Below, one piece after another: positions 44,211 through 52,104 of a stretch of 64,000 nt of DNA (the stretch's first letter is position 1; each line of letters opens with the position of its first letter). The notes below the pieces were generated by a model. That model was not told the DNA's origin and did not search any database. It was given only the letters and a program-made list of their open reading frames with translations. Both the position numbers and the translations under genes were made by a program. Source of the DNA: Gemmatimonadota bacterium (GTDB taxonomy: Bacteria > Latescibacterota > UBA2968 > GCA-2709665). The stretch is from positions 1 through 64,000 of the forward strand of contig JAPPFJ010000018.1 of NCBI GenBank assembly GCA_028877215.1. Direction: 5' to 3'.

Positions 44211-44589
44211 ACGCTTTCCCGCCGACGATCCCAGGGAATGGATAAATCGGGCCAGAAGCAATCTGGCAATGGCGAAGATCCGAATTCCTGATGCCTATCC
44301 GGAAGATCTTTGCTTCCACGCACAGCAGGCAGCCGAAAAGGCCATAAAGGCGGTGATGATCAAACGCGGCATCGACTTCCCCTACGTGCATGATTTGGCC
44401 CGGTTGCTTTCCCTGCTCAAGGAATCCGACGGGACGATTCCGGATTTCGTCGGACAGGCCAGAAAGCTCACTCGGTTTGCCACGGCTACTCGCTACCCTA
44501 TAGACCAGACCGTCACCGAACAGCATTATCTGGATGCGATTGCCATCGCCGAAGACGTTGTCCGCTGGGCCGAGGAACGCATAAAGTGA
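44197..44589 (+). CDS. HEPN-domain protein (HepT toxin-like)
   Basis: A 130-residue all-alpha HEPN protein of the PF05168 type. EWINRARSNLAMAKI opens it, CFHAQQAAEKAIKAVMI (about 39-55) is the conserved second helix, and QARKLTRFATATRYP is the last signature helix. HEPN toxins are RNases using R-x4-6-H; I do not see a clean copy of that motif, so RNase activity is uncertain. GAGGGAAGGG precedes the ATG at 44197. It forms an overlapping pair with the MNT gene. Confidence 0.87.
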   Translation: MSPPERFPADDPREWINRARSNLAMAKIRIPDAYPEDLCFHAQQAAEKAIKAVMIKRGIDFPYVHDLARLLSLLKESDGTIPDFVGQARKLTRFATATRYPIDQTVTEQHYLDAIAIAEDVVRWAEERIK

Positions 44590-44606
44590 TTTGTCTAGAG
44601 CAAGAG

Positions 44607-44631
44607 ATTTGCCAGACTGTGTCTGGCAAAT
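44607..44631. other. Perfect 11-bp-stem hairpin with TGT loop
   Basis: ATTTGCCAGAC at 44607-44617, loop TGT, then GTCTGGCAAAT at 44621-44631. It begins 18 bp after the HEPN stop, with no T-run, so it is not a standard terminator; it could be an operator or processed 3' end. It also lies inside the reading frame of the DUF1016-like remnant. Confidence 0.75.
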
Positions 44632-44777
44632 TCACTCACACCGATGCCGGGCAAATGGACCTCTTTCTCAATTACGCCCACATACACCGGATGCACGAAG
44701 ATGAAAACCCGCCAGCCGGGCTGATCGTATATTCGCGGAAGGATGAGACAGTTGCCAGGTATGCGTTCGTCGGATAG
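44625..44777 (+). pseudogene. Fragment of DUF1016 (YhcG-type PDDEXK nuclease) C-terminal region
   Basis: The frame gives GKFTHTDAGQMDLFLNYAHI, then DENPPAGLIVYSRKDETVARYAF, matching the block after the catalytic residues in DUF1016 proteins (typically A-G-Q-M-x-L-Y-L-N-Y and N-P-P-x-G-L-I-L). The preceding D and E-x-K residues and the remaining C-terminus are absent. It overlaps no other gene and follows the HEPN gene. Probably the relic of a deleted defence or restriction-related gene. Confidence 0.6.
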
Positions 44778-44834
44778 GTTTTTCGAAACCGCCGACAAGT
44801 GTGGACATTCCCGCCAATAACCTGTCGCCAATAA

Positions 44835-45686
44835 ATGACGAATCGAATTGACTCCAAGTTCGGTTTCCTTGGATTCTTGTTCGGAACAGTGATGATCCTG
44901 GCCGCCACGGATCCGACTGCTCTGAGTGCACAGACGTCCGGGCTGAATAGCGAAACCGCACCCGCGAGGGACCGTGCGGCGTCCTTCGCACGTGGGGATT
45001 TCTATGTTCTAGGCGCCGCCACCCTGGACCTGCGGGCAACGTCTCGGTTCCAGGACAGGAATTGTTCGAGCGAGACTCCGGCGGCGCTCTATGGCTGCGG
45101 AACCGGCGCGGACGGCGACGACCTGAGCGCCTCGGGCGAATTCGCCAGGGCGCCCGGTTTCGAAGTGGGCGCCGGCTACGTTGCGACAACGCGCATCCGC
45201 GTCGAAGCCACCGTTCAATACCGCCCCACGTTCTCCTTCAACGGCCGCGCCAATTTCGTGCAGACCTCCGGGCGTCAGGACGTCTCGGCCGACGTATCCT
45301 CCCTTTCCGCTCTTGCCAGCATCTATGCAGACCTCCCCGGAAGGGGACCGTTCAGCCCTTTCCTCGGGTGCGGCGTGGGACTGTCGCGGAATTCCATCGG
45401 CGAAACCCGCATGGAGTTCCCCAGGACGACCACAATCGTGCCTGGCGCCAGCCGGACAGGATTCGCGTTCAAGTTGACCGGCGGCGTTACGGCGCGGATC
45501 CGGGGAAAGGTAAACGTCGACGTGGGTTGGCGGTACCTGGACGCCGGCGACGTGGAAACCGGACGCGGCAAGGGGCGAATCGTCTGGCGCGACGGAAGCC
45601 GCGAACCGCTGGAACTCGATCTGGCGGAGACGAGGGCGAATCTCTCCAGCCACGGGCTTCGCGTTTCCCTGCGCTACGGACTCTGA
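44835..45686 (+). CDS. Outer-membrane beta-barrel protein
   Basis: A 283-residue secreted protein. Residues about 8-32 form a signal peptide ending near ALSAQ. The mature part alternates polar and hydrophobic residues in strands: RGDFYVLGAATLDLRATS, APGFEVGAGYVATTRIRVEATVQYRP, SALASIYADL, FSPFLGCGVGLSRNSIG, and ends RVSLRYGL with the aromatic-hydrophobic last strand expected for Bam assembly. It resembles OmpW/opacity-type eight-strand porins. The ATG lacks a clear Shine-Dalgarno. Function beyond outer-membrane location is unknown. Confidence 0.8.
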   Translation: MTNRIDSKFGFLGFLFGTVMILAATDPTALSAQTSGLNSETAPARDRAASFARGDFYVLGAATLDLRATSRFQDRNCSSETPAALYGCGTGADGDDLSASGEFARAPGFEVGAGYVATTRIRVEATVQYRPTFSFNGRANFVQTSGRQDVSADVSSLSALASIYADLPGRGPFSPFLGCGVGLSRNSIGETRMEFPRTTTIVPGASRTGFAFKLTGGVTARIRGKVNVDVGWRYLDAGDVETGRGKGRIVWRDGSREPLELDLAETRANLSSHGLRVSLRYGL

Positions 45687-45704
45687 ACACGCGCAATTGG
45701 CACG

Positions 45705-46391
45705 ATGGCCGCTACGGAAAGGAACCGCGGCGTGAACACATTCAGCGTCTATTTCGCTGGTGAACTCTTCGACCACAAGCATCTCATCGGCAACGCCATT
45801 CTGGCTGAGGCCATCGAGCGCCATTCGGACTGCCGGTACAACTGCGTCGTACCGCAGCACCTGGAACAAGCCACCGGTCGGGCTGTCGACATCCGGAACC
45901 AGGACCTGAAGCAGGTGATGGCGTGCGACCTGGGCCTGTTCAACTTCGACGGGACGGACCTGGATTCCGGCACGGTGGTGGAGTTCATGATGGCCAAGTT
46001 CCTGGACATCCCGTCGGTGATTCTGCGCTCTGACTTCCGTTCCTCCGGGGACCAGGACAAGGATGGCGACGCCTGGAACCTTATGTGCTCCTTCTACCCT
46101 CGGGTCCGCGTGCTCGGGTTCAACGCGATGTCCTGGTACCAGGAAGCGCGGGACTGCGCTTCCAACGTGACAGATTGTTCTGACCGACTCTACGCCAGGA
46201 TTGCCCACGCCGTCATCGAGCAACTGGACGCGGTCCGCGCCGAACCGCCGGTAGCGGATTTCGATGAAGAACGAATACGCGAGCTGTACGAGTGGGCGAC
46301 GCGCTTCCCGGGCGGCGGGCTGGAGGCCTTCTGCGGGCCGGGATTCGTGGACGAGGTGATTGAGTCCAAGCGAAGGAAGGGTTTGCTCTGA
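45705..46391 (+). CDS. Nucleoside 2-deoxyribosyltransferase family protein
   Basis: A 228-residue protein with FSVYFAGELFDHKHLIGNAI at the N-terminus (the Y-x-A-G-x-L-F motif), DIRNQDLKQVMACDLGLFNFDGTDLDSGTVVEF in pieces (Asp and Glu at the nucleoside site), and MMAKFLDIPSVILRSD. The family exchanges the base of 2-deoxynucleosides or hydrolyses nucleotides (RCL-like). Extra C-terminal residues DEERIRELYEWATRFPGGG are not typical. It begins 18 bp after the outer-membrane protein stop and may be co-transcribed. Confidence 0.82.
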   Translation: MAATERNRGVNTFSVYFAGELFDHKHLIGNAILAEAIERHSDCRYNCVVPQHLEQATGRAVDIRNQDLKQVMACDLGLFNFDGTDLDSGTVVEFMMAKFLDIPSVILRSDFRSSGDQDKDGDAWNLMCSFYPRVRVLGFNAMSWYQEARDCASNVTDCSDRLYARIAHAVIEQLDAVRAEPPVADFDEERIRELYEWATRFPGGGLEAFCGPGFVDEVIESKRRKGLL

Positions 46392-46469
46392 AGCTTCATT
46401 CGTGCCTTGGCCACCCTTGAGTGACCAGATGTCCCACACGTTAGACATATCCCGTGGAGCACCTGACAG

Positions 46470-46498
46470 TCTACATCATTTCCAATGGTAAGTATAAT
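46470..46498 (+). promoter_or_regulatory. Possible promoter upstream of the DUF2961 gene
   Basis: TCTACA (46470-46475) and TATAAT (46493-46498) are 17 bp apart. The -10 is perfect, the -35 weak. The next gene on this strand starts at 46672, after the R5 foldback. Confidence 0.35.
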
Positions 46499-46522
46499 GT
46501 AACCTGAATCCTGAGCCGCTCC

Positions 46523-46596
46523 CTGAGCCTGTCGAAGGGTCGGCGAATGGAGTCGAAACGTGCGCACTTCGACAAGCTCAGTGTCCACGTTTCGAC
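46523..46596. repeat. R5 nested inverted repeat (CTGAGCCTGTCGAAG type)
   Basis: CTGAGCCTGTCGAAG at 46523-46537 pairs with CTTCGACAAGCTCAG at 46567-46581 with one mismatch, and AGTCGAAACGTG pairs with CACGTTTCGAC at 46586-46596. This word is common as a dispersed repeat in environmental genomes, from memory. It lies between the deoxyribosyltransferase-like gene and the DUF2961 gene. Confidence 0.75.
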
Positions 46597-46671
46597 GCGT
46601 CCTCATTTTCTGAAGCATAGGCAATAGATATCATCCAAATGCTGCTCTCGTTAATAGATCAGGAGCATGAC

Positions 46672-47826
46672 ATGTTCGATATCCCGGGCGGGCTCGCCCG
46701 TCTCAAGTCGAATCGCACCGGACGCCACTCTTCCTGGGATACGTCCGGGCGAAACAGCGACGCCTGGACCATCGAGCCGGGTGAGACCCGGCTCCTGGCC
46801 GACGTCGAAGGCCCCGCATGCATCACACATCTCTGGTTTACCCAGAGCAACCACTACCGTGAGTGCCTGCTGAAAATCACCTACGACGATGCGGAGGAAC
46901 CAAGCGTACTCTGTCCCCTTGGCGACTTCTTCGGGCTGGGCCACGGCATCGTCAACTCCTACCAGTCGTTGCTGTTCACCGCGTCGACCAATAGCAACAA
47001 CGAGTTCGAAACCGGCTGCGCGCTCAACGCGTACGTTCCCATGCCCTTTCACAAGAGGGCACGGGTCGAACTGGTCAACGAAAGCGACGAGCCGCACCGG
47101 CAGTACTTCTACGTGGACTGGGAGACCTGTCCCGATGGCGTGCCGGCCGATACAGGGTACTTCCACGCTGAATTCCGTCGCGAAAACCCCTTTGGCGGAT
47201 GGGGACACGAAATCCGGGTGAACTCGACTGAAGCGGATATCGTCAATACGGGACGGGAGGCATGGGAAAACAACTACGTGATCCTGGACGCCGAGGGGCG
47301 CGGCCACTACATCGGCTGCAATCTCAGCGTCACCAATTTCCAGGGCACCTGGTGGGGCGAAGGCGACGACATGATCTGGGTGGACGGGTACAGGTGGCCG
47401 CCCAACCTGCACGGCACCGGCAGCGAGGACTATCTGAACCAGGCATGGGGTATGCAACCCAACGCCTTCCTGCGGAATGGCTCCTCAATCTACGAAGGCG
47501 ATACCGACGGCTACCAGACCAGCTACGTACACCACCTGGAGAATCCTGTGCGCTTCGAGCGGGAAGTCAGGGTGACCATCGAGCACGGCCACGGAAACCA
47601 TCTGTGCAACGAGATGAGCAGCGTGGCTTACTGGTACGGCGACCGCCCCCGCGCCGTGGCGCAGCCGCCTGCCGTGGACCGGCGCCTGCCGGTTCGGCGC
47701 GACAACCGTGGACGATGGCTGTACGACGCGCGTACTCAGTCGACCTCCCGTACCGTTCCGCTGAATGATGAGATGAAGAAAAACAAAGCCGGATGGAACC
47801 GGGGAAAATCCGTGACCGACAGTTAG
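46672..47826 (+). CDS. DUF2961 (glycoside hydrolase family 172-like) protein
   Basis: A 384-residue protein of the family formerly DUF2961, some members of which are GH172 enzymes acting on fructofuranose or arabinofuranose linkages. MFDIPGGLARLKSNRTGRHS, EGPACITHLWFT, GDFFGLGHG, NSYQSLLF, YFYVDWE, GRGHYIGCNLSV, DGYRWPPNLHGTGSEDYLNQ and HHLENPVRFEREVRVTIEHG are the conserved blocks; the Glu-rich sites near these are the probable catalytic acids. There is no signal peptide, so a cytoplasmic location is likely. The first in-frame ATG at 46639 adds eleven residues and is less likely. Confidence 0.87.
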   Translation: MFDIPGGLARLKSNRTGRHSSWDTSGRNSDAWTIEPGETRLLADVEGPACITHLWFTQSNHYRECLLKITYDDAEEPSVLCPLGDFFGLGHGIVNSYQSLLFTASTNSNNEFETGCALNAYVPMPFHKRARVELVNESDEPHRQYFYVDWETCPDGVPADTGYFHAEFRRENPFGGWGHEIRVNSTEADIVNTGREAWENNYVILDAEGRGHYIGCNLSVTNFQGTWWGEGDDMIWVDGYRWPPNLHGTGSEDYLNQAWGMQPNAFLRNGSSIYEGDTDGYQTSYVHHLENPVRFEREVRVTIEHGHGNHLCNEMSSVAYWYGDRPRAVAQPPAVDRRLPVRRDNRGRWLYDARTQSTSRTVPLNDEMKKNKAGWNRGKSVTDS

Positions 47827-47972
47827 AATCGTGCGGAAGACCTGGTCCGGCAACCCGCTTTAACCGGCGCTCAGTTTGCGCTTTTCGATATTTCCAACAT
47901 CCTCGAGACTCGCACTGATCGGCCCGGAGGGTCGCTCCTTTCCGTCGCGTCGCGGTTCGACAGGAGTTTGCC

Positions 47973-48869
47973 ATGCGTTTCATGCTGGCCATTTTTTTTA
48001 CGCTTTTCGGACTCGATTCGCTTTTTCACAGCTCACGGGTATGGGCGCAGTCTGAGGATGCCAGCCGGCCTCGCTCGGGCTGGTACGTCGGCGCGACAAT
48101 TGGTGCGGGTCAAGCTGATGACATCGATCAGAATGGCTGGAACCGGGACACGTTCTGCTATCCTACGGACGCCTGTTTCGATTTGGATCCCATTCCCCGA
48201 ATCTCCGGTTACCGCTGGCGTTACAACGTCGAACCTGACCGCGGCAACGCGTTCGAGATCGCTATAGGACGCGTGTTCGATCGAAAACGGCTGGAACTGT
48301 CGGTCGCACAGAAGAAGAACGGCGTCAACCAGGTTTTTCGAAGCGTTACCGATTTCGATGGTGTCCGGATGGAGGACCGTCGGGGCGGGACGATTGCGTC
48401 CAACACCCGGGCCTGGATCGACGATCTCATCGTGCGTTCGTTTTCGCTCAACGCTTACTACGACCTTCCCGGCGCACGCGTCGGAATTTCACCCTACTTA
48501 GGCGTCGGGTTGGGAGCGGCTCAGTTCGTGATGGCCGGAGCGCACTTCTCGAACGACCACCAGGAAACATCGGACAGCGGTCAGTTTTACGATCCGCCGC
48601 TTTCGTTCTACAACAGCCGGCAGGAAGGCGACCTCTCCGACGTCGTTCCGGCATGGAGCTTTCACACAGGGGCCGATTATTCGCTGGGAGACAGGACGTT
48701 GCTGGGATTGAAGCTCACGTACTCGATGACGGGCGGCGCGGAAGTCCCCGGGAAATATTCGATACATCCGATGCAGAGCATCGACCCGGACTTCCCCAGC
48801 CACAATTCCTTCGCGGGCGTCCGCCACTGGGTCCTGACTCTTAATGCCAAACGGTTTTTCGGCAACTGA
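47973..48869 (+). CDS. Outer-membrane beta-barrel protein
   Basis: A 298-residue secreted protein. Residues 1-25 (LAIFFTLFGLDSLFHSSRVWAQ) form the signal peptide. The mature part is built from amphipathic strands: SGWYVGATIGAGQADDI, NAFEIAIGRVFDRKRLELSVAQK, SFSLNAYYDLPGARVGISPYLGVGLGAAQF in parts, WSFHTGADYSLGDRTLLGLKLTY, and the last strand WVLTLNAKRFFGN. The ATG has AGGAG upstream. It precedes a sulfite oxidase gene by 28 bp, so they may be one transcript. It differs in sequence from the barrel at 44835. Confidence 0.8.
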   Translation: MRFMLAIFFTLFGLDSLFHSSRVWAQSEDASRPRSGWYVGATIGAGQADDIDQNGWNRDTFCYPTDACFDLDPIPRISGYRWRYNVEPDRGNAFEIAIGRVFDRKRLELSVAQKKNGVNQVFRSVTDFDGVRMEDRRGGTIASNTRAWIDDLIVRSFSLNAYYDLPGARVGISPYLGVGLGAAQFVMAGAHFSNDHQETSDSGQFYDPPLSFYNSRQEGDLSDVVPAWSFHTGADYSLGDRTLLGLKLTYSMTGGAEVPGKYSIHPMQSIDPDFPSHNSFAGVRHWVLTLNAKRFFGN

Positions 48870-48897
48870 ATCAAGACTTGCGGAACTGGAGTAAACC

Positions 48898-50220
48898 ATG
48901 GGAGAAAAGGGCGATTATCCGGGGTTGTTTGAACTCTACGAACGTGACCCGGACAAGGCCGACAGGCTCCTCTTCGGCCGAGAGACCTGTTCCGACAGGC
49001 GGGGATTCCTGAAAAACGCGGGATTGGCGGCGATGGGGGCGATGGTCGGTTCCATCATTCCGTTCCACCGCAATATTCCCGCGCATTTCATCCCTTCCGT
49101 AATCGCGGGTGAAAGGGTAATCCGCGGCAAAGACGGCCTCGTCGTGATCAACGAACGCCCTTTAAATGCGGAAACACCGGCCCACCTTCTGGATGATGCC
49201 ATAACGCCGACGGATCGGCATTTTATCCGGAATAACGGCGTTCCCCCGGGAAACACGGATGCGGCCGGATGGATGCTGAACATCGACGGTCTGGTGGACA
49301 GACGGATGATGCTGGGCATCGACGACCTCAAACGGAAGTTCGACGTCGTCACCCGCGCCCTGGTGCTGGAGTGCGGCGGCAACGGCCGTGCATTCTTCGA
49401 CCCGCCCGCGCAGGGAGACCCGTGGACCTACGGCGCCGTGGGCTGCTCGGAATGGACGGGCGTACGGCTCGCCGACGTCCTCAAGGCCGCTGGCGTCAAG
49501 GCGAACGTCGTCTACACCGCGCATGAAGGCGCCGACACCCACCTCTCCGGGAAGCCCGGCAAGTTGCCCCTGTCCCGGGGCGTCCCGATCGCGAAGGCCA
49601 TGGACGAACACAATCTCATCGCGTTCGCCCAGAACGGCAAGCCTATCCACACGATGAACGGCGCCCCGTTGCGGCTGATCGTGCCGGGGTGGCCCGGGTC
49701 CTGCTCGCAGAAGTGGCTGACCCGTATCCGGCTGCGGGACCGGGTCCACGACGGCCCGAAAATGACCGGCACGTCCTACCGGGTCCCCAATCGTCCGATC
49801 GCACGCGGCGAGAAAGTGGATGAGAAGGACTTCGACATCATACACAGCATGCCGGTGAAGTCTCTGATCACAAGTCCAGCCGACGGGCATAGAACCGACG
49901 GCAAGTCGCTGGCGGTCCGCGGACACGCGTGGGCCGGCGACCGGCGGGTGGACTCCGTGCATCTCTCGATCGACTTCGGCGCAACGTGGATGAAGGCGAA
50001 GCTGGATGAACCGGTAAACGCGTTCGCCTGGCAGAACTGGCGGGCGAGAGTCACGTTTCCTCAGGCGGGATATTACGAGGTCTGGGCCAGGGCCACCGAC
50101 TCGCACGGCGTAAGCCAGCCGCACGCGATCGCCTGGAACCCGCGGGGCTATCTCAATAACTCGATGCACCGGGTGGCGGTGACGGTTGAAGGCGGGGAGA
50201 CGGAAGAGGTAAGACGGTAG
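48898..50220 (+). CDS. Tat-exported sulfite oxidase family molybdoenzyme
   Basis: A 440-residue molybdopterin enzyme. CSDRRGFLKNAGLAAMG (residues 31-47) is a twin-arginine signal. The Mo-binding domain has VLECGGNGRAFF with the molybdenum-ligating Cys159, GAVGCSEWTGVRLADVL, and PGWPGSCSQKWLTRI. The C-terminal dimerisation domain contains VRGHAWAGDRRVDSVHLSID. There is no heme domain and no cytochrome gene beside it. It probably oxidises sulfite or a related substrate in the periplasm. The last residues, about EEVRR and the stop, lie in an R1 repeat, so the native C-terminus was probably altered by its insertion. Confidence 0.88.
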   Translation: MGEKGDYPGLFELYERDPDKADRLLFGRETCSDRRGFLKNAGLAAMGAMVGSIIPFHRNIPAHFIPSVIAGERVIRGKDGLVVINERPLNAETPAHLLDDAITPTDRHFIRNNGVPPGNTDAAGWMLNIDGLVDRRMMLGIDDLKRKFDVVTRALVLECGGNGRAFFDPPAQGDPWTYGAVGCSEWTGVRLADVLKAAGVKANVVYTAHEGADTHLSGKPGKLPLSRGVPIAKAMDEHNLIAFAQNGKPIHTMNGAPLRLIVPGWPGSCSQKWLTRIRLRDRVHDGPKMTGTSYRVPNRPIARGEKVDEKDFDIIHSMPVKSLITSPADGHRTDGKSLAVRGHAWAGDRRVDSVHLSIDFGATWMKAKLDEPVNAFAWQNWRARVTFPQAGYYEVWARATDSHGVSQPHAIAWNPRGYLNNSMHRVAVTVEGGETEEVRR

Positions 50221-50462
50221 AAAAAATGCGGGTAGACGGTAGACGTAAGACGTTAGAAGAAGACCTTGCCGGGTATGTTATTCCTCGTCGCCTTCGGCAC
50301 GAAATGAATCCTCACAAGGCAGGCAATCTCTCCCGTCTCACGTCTTGCGTCTCACCAGGTGGTGGGGTCGGGTGTGGTCCTCTACCTTCTCCCGGCTCAC
50401 GTCTCACCAGGTGGTGGGGTCGGGTGGGGTCCTCTACCCTCTCCCGGTTTGCGTCTCCCCAA
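50200..50462 (+). repeat. R1 ERIC-like foldback element, copy 4 (3' end of sulfite oxidase gene)
   Basis: GGTAAGACGGTAG contains the stop codon of the sulfite oxidase gene. Then AAGAAGACCTTGCCGGGTA, TCGCCTTCGGCACGAA, ATCCTCACAAGGCAGG and CTCTCCCGTCTCACGTCT follow. The tail carries a 52-bp tandem duplication beginning with CTCACCAGGTGGTGG at 50351 and 50403. The 296 bp before the next gene hold nothing else. Confidence 0.85.
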
Positions 50463-50516
50463 CATTAGCTGAAAACCATTAGATTCCTGTGAATCGTTCC
50501 AATCGGGACATTTTTT

Positions 50517-51224
50517 ATGTCACTCACATCAGAACAGGTCCACCTGTTTCGCCACAACGGATTCCTTAAATTGAAGGACCGGCTTCGTGAGGATCGGTCG
50601 GAAAAACTCAGAAAGGCGATCTGGAGGAATATTCACGAGGAGGTGGAACCGGCCGTGCGCGACCCTGAAGGACGGATCATACGTCTCTCGGGCGTCGTAG
50701 ACAGAGACCCTGTTTTCCTCGAAACCGCCACCTGCCCGATGGTCCTGGATCCCCTGGAGTCCCTTCTGGGTCCCAACATCGAACTCATCAAGAACCGGCA
50801 CAACCACGCCACGCTACGTCTGGCCTCTGAGGACCGACCCGAGAGAATGCACCGCGACGTCAGGCAGTGGTCCAGGACGATCGTCACGGTTATCTTCTAT
50901 TTGGAGGAAACAACCGTGGAAAACGGATGCACGCTGGTCGTGCCCGGGTCCCACCATTTCCCGGGCGTTGACGGCCGTCTGTACGACGAAGCATGGGCGC
51001 TGGATCTCCTGGACCAGGCCCTGCCTGTGCCAATGCCCGAAGGCGGCATGCTCGTCATCGACAGCATGATCATGCACGGCGTCGGGCAGAACAGAACGGA
51101 CGGCACCCGGATGAGTATGACCATGGGCTACCACAGCGTTGACGAAATCTCCGACATGGTGAATCCGCACCGCATGCTCGTGCGCGGAGAACGGCCCTAC
51201 GACGGCAACGTCCCCCGGACTTAG
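50517..51224 (+). CDS. Phytanoyl-CoA dioxygenase (PhyH) family protein
   Basis: A 235-residue, compact PhyH protein. MHRDVRQWSRT gives His112 and Asp114, and SMIMHGVGQNRTDGTRMSMT gives distal His187 and the 2-oxoglutarate Arg. The opening TSEQVHLFRHNGFLKL is typical. It is the only PhyH gene on the plus strand and is about 40 residues shorter than the others. It stands alone between an R1 repeat and a 267-bp gap that holds only a CGGGAG-AGA-CTCCCG hairpin near 51256. Confidence 0.88.
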   Translation: MSLTSEQVHLFRHNGFLKLKDRLREDRSEKLRKAIWRNIHEEVEPAVRDPEGRIIRLSGVVDRDPVFLETATCPMVLDPLESLLGPNIELIKNRHNHATLRLASEDRPERMHRDVRQWSRTIVTVIFYLEETTVENGCTLVVPGSHHFPGVDGRLYDEAWALDLLDQALPVPMPEGGMLVIDSMIMHGVGQNRTDGTRMSMTMGYHSVDEISDMVNPHRMLVRGERPYDGNVPRT

Positions 51225-51491
51225 TAGTCAGGAGACCGCGTGCTCCGGCTCCGTGACGGGAGAGACTCCCGCATCCATTCTCCTCCTATTCCCAGCATTT
51301 GGCCGGCTATTCGATCGGTAACGAATCACCGATGGCATAGCCTTCGTAGTTCTATGGATGTCGCAGATAACGGGCATTTCTCCGGTGTGATTTGCGATCA
51401 GGCCTGGCATTCTGTATCTTGCATTAAATGTGACGTCGATTGTTGACCGGATTTAGCCACCCTGGACATCAGTGTTGGAAGCCCCGAGTGT

Positions 51492-51830
51492 ATGAATGCG
51501 AAATTACGAAAAATAACAGAACCGCTCCTGGATGAGATCGCACGAAAAATCGTCGATCACTTTCATCCGGATCAGATCATCCTCTTTGGCTCTCATGCAT
51601 ATGGCTTGCCGAAGCAGGATAGCGATCTGGATCTGCTGGTCATTATGGAATCAGATTTACGTCCGACAGAGCGAAGTGCCGCGATCGCCAGCATCTGTCG
51701 ACCTAAATACGTCGCAATGGATGTTGTCGTACGTACACCAGAAGAAATCCGGACCCGCATGCGAGACTTCGATCCATTTCTCGAGGAAATTTTCAAACTT
51801 GGACGCACCCTCTACAAGTCACCCGGGTGA
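51492..51830 (+). CDS. MNT-type nucleotidyltransferase (orphan)
   Basis: A 112-residue minimal nucleotidyltransferase with LFGSHAYGLPKQDSDLDLLV (G-S at 33-34, Asp45 and Asp47), the three-acid motif followed by VAMDVVVRTPEEI. It is related to the MntA antitoxins, but its HEPN partner downstream is a truncated relic. AT content is higher than in the neighbouring genes, suggesting transfer. It differs substantially from the MNT gene at 43884. Confidence 0.87.
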   Translation: MNAKLRKITEPLLDEIARKIVDHFHPDQIILFGSHAYGLPKQDSDLDLLVIMESDLRPTERSAAIASICRPKYVAMDVVVRTPEEIRTRMRDFDPFLEEIFKLGRTLYKSPG

Positions 51831-51960
51831 AACAGACGCGTGGGTCTATAAAGCGGAGGAAGACTTTCGCACTGCCACCACGATGGTTCGGAAGCGCAGA
51901 GAACCTGCTCCCGATAATGGCTTCGCAGCAGGCACGGCCAATAGATTAGGGCACCGCTCC
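51829..51960 (+). pseudogene. HEPN toxin relic after the orphan MNT gene
   Basis: Directly after the MNT stop the frame encodes ETDAWVYKAEEDFRTATTMV, RKRREPAPDN, matching the N-terminus of HEPN proteins that accompany MNTs. It lacks a start codon in frame. The expected CFHAQQ-x-AEK helix is present only in another frame (ASQQA), so a frameshift occurred, and the rest of the gene is lost before 51960. Confidence 0.65.
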
Positions 51961-52032
51961 GGGCATTTCCAGTACTGGTTCGTTAAAGCCGTGTTCGGAA
52001 TCCCCGCAAGTATCCCAAGGGATCGTGAAAAC

Positions 52033-52074
52033 CAAAAAACCACCCGTCTCGTTCGGAGACAGGTGGTTCTTTTG
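52033..52074. terminator. Bidirectional rho-independent terminator
   Basis: CAAAAAACCACCCGTCTC, loop GTTCG, GAGACAGGTGGTTCTTTTG. The stem is about 13 bp with A-runs on one side and T-runs on the other, so it can stop transcription from the MNT locus on the plus strand and from the Cys-rich gene on the minus strand. Confidence 0.88.
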
Positions 52075-52104
52075 GGTCAGCCCCATGGGAGCGCAGGGCC
52101 TGTT

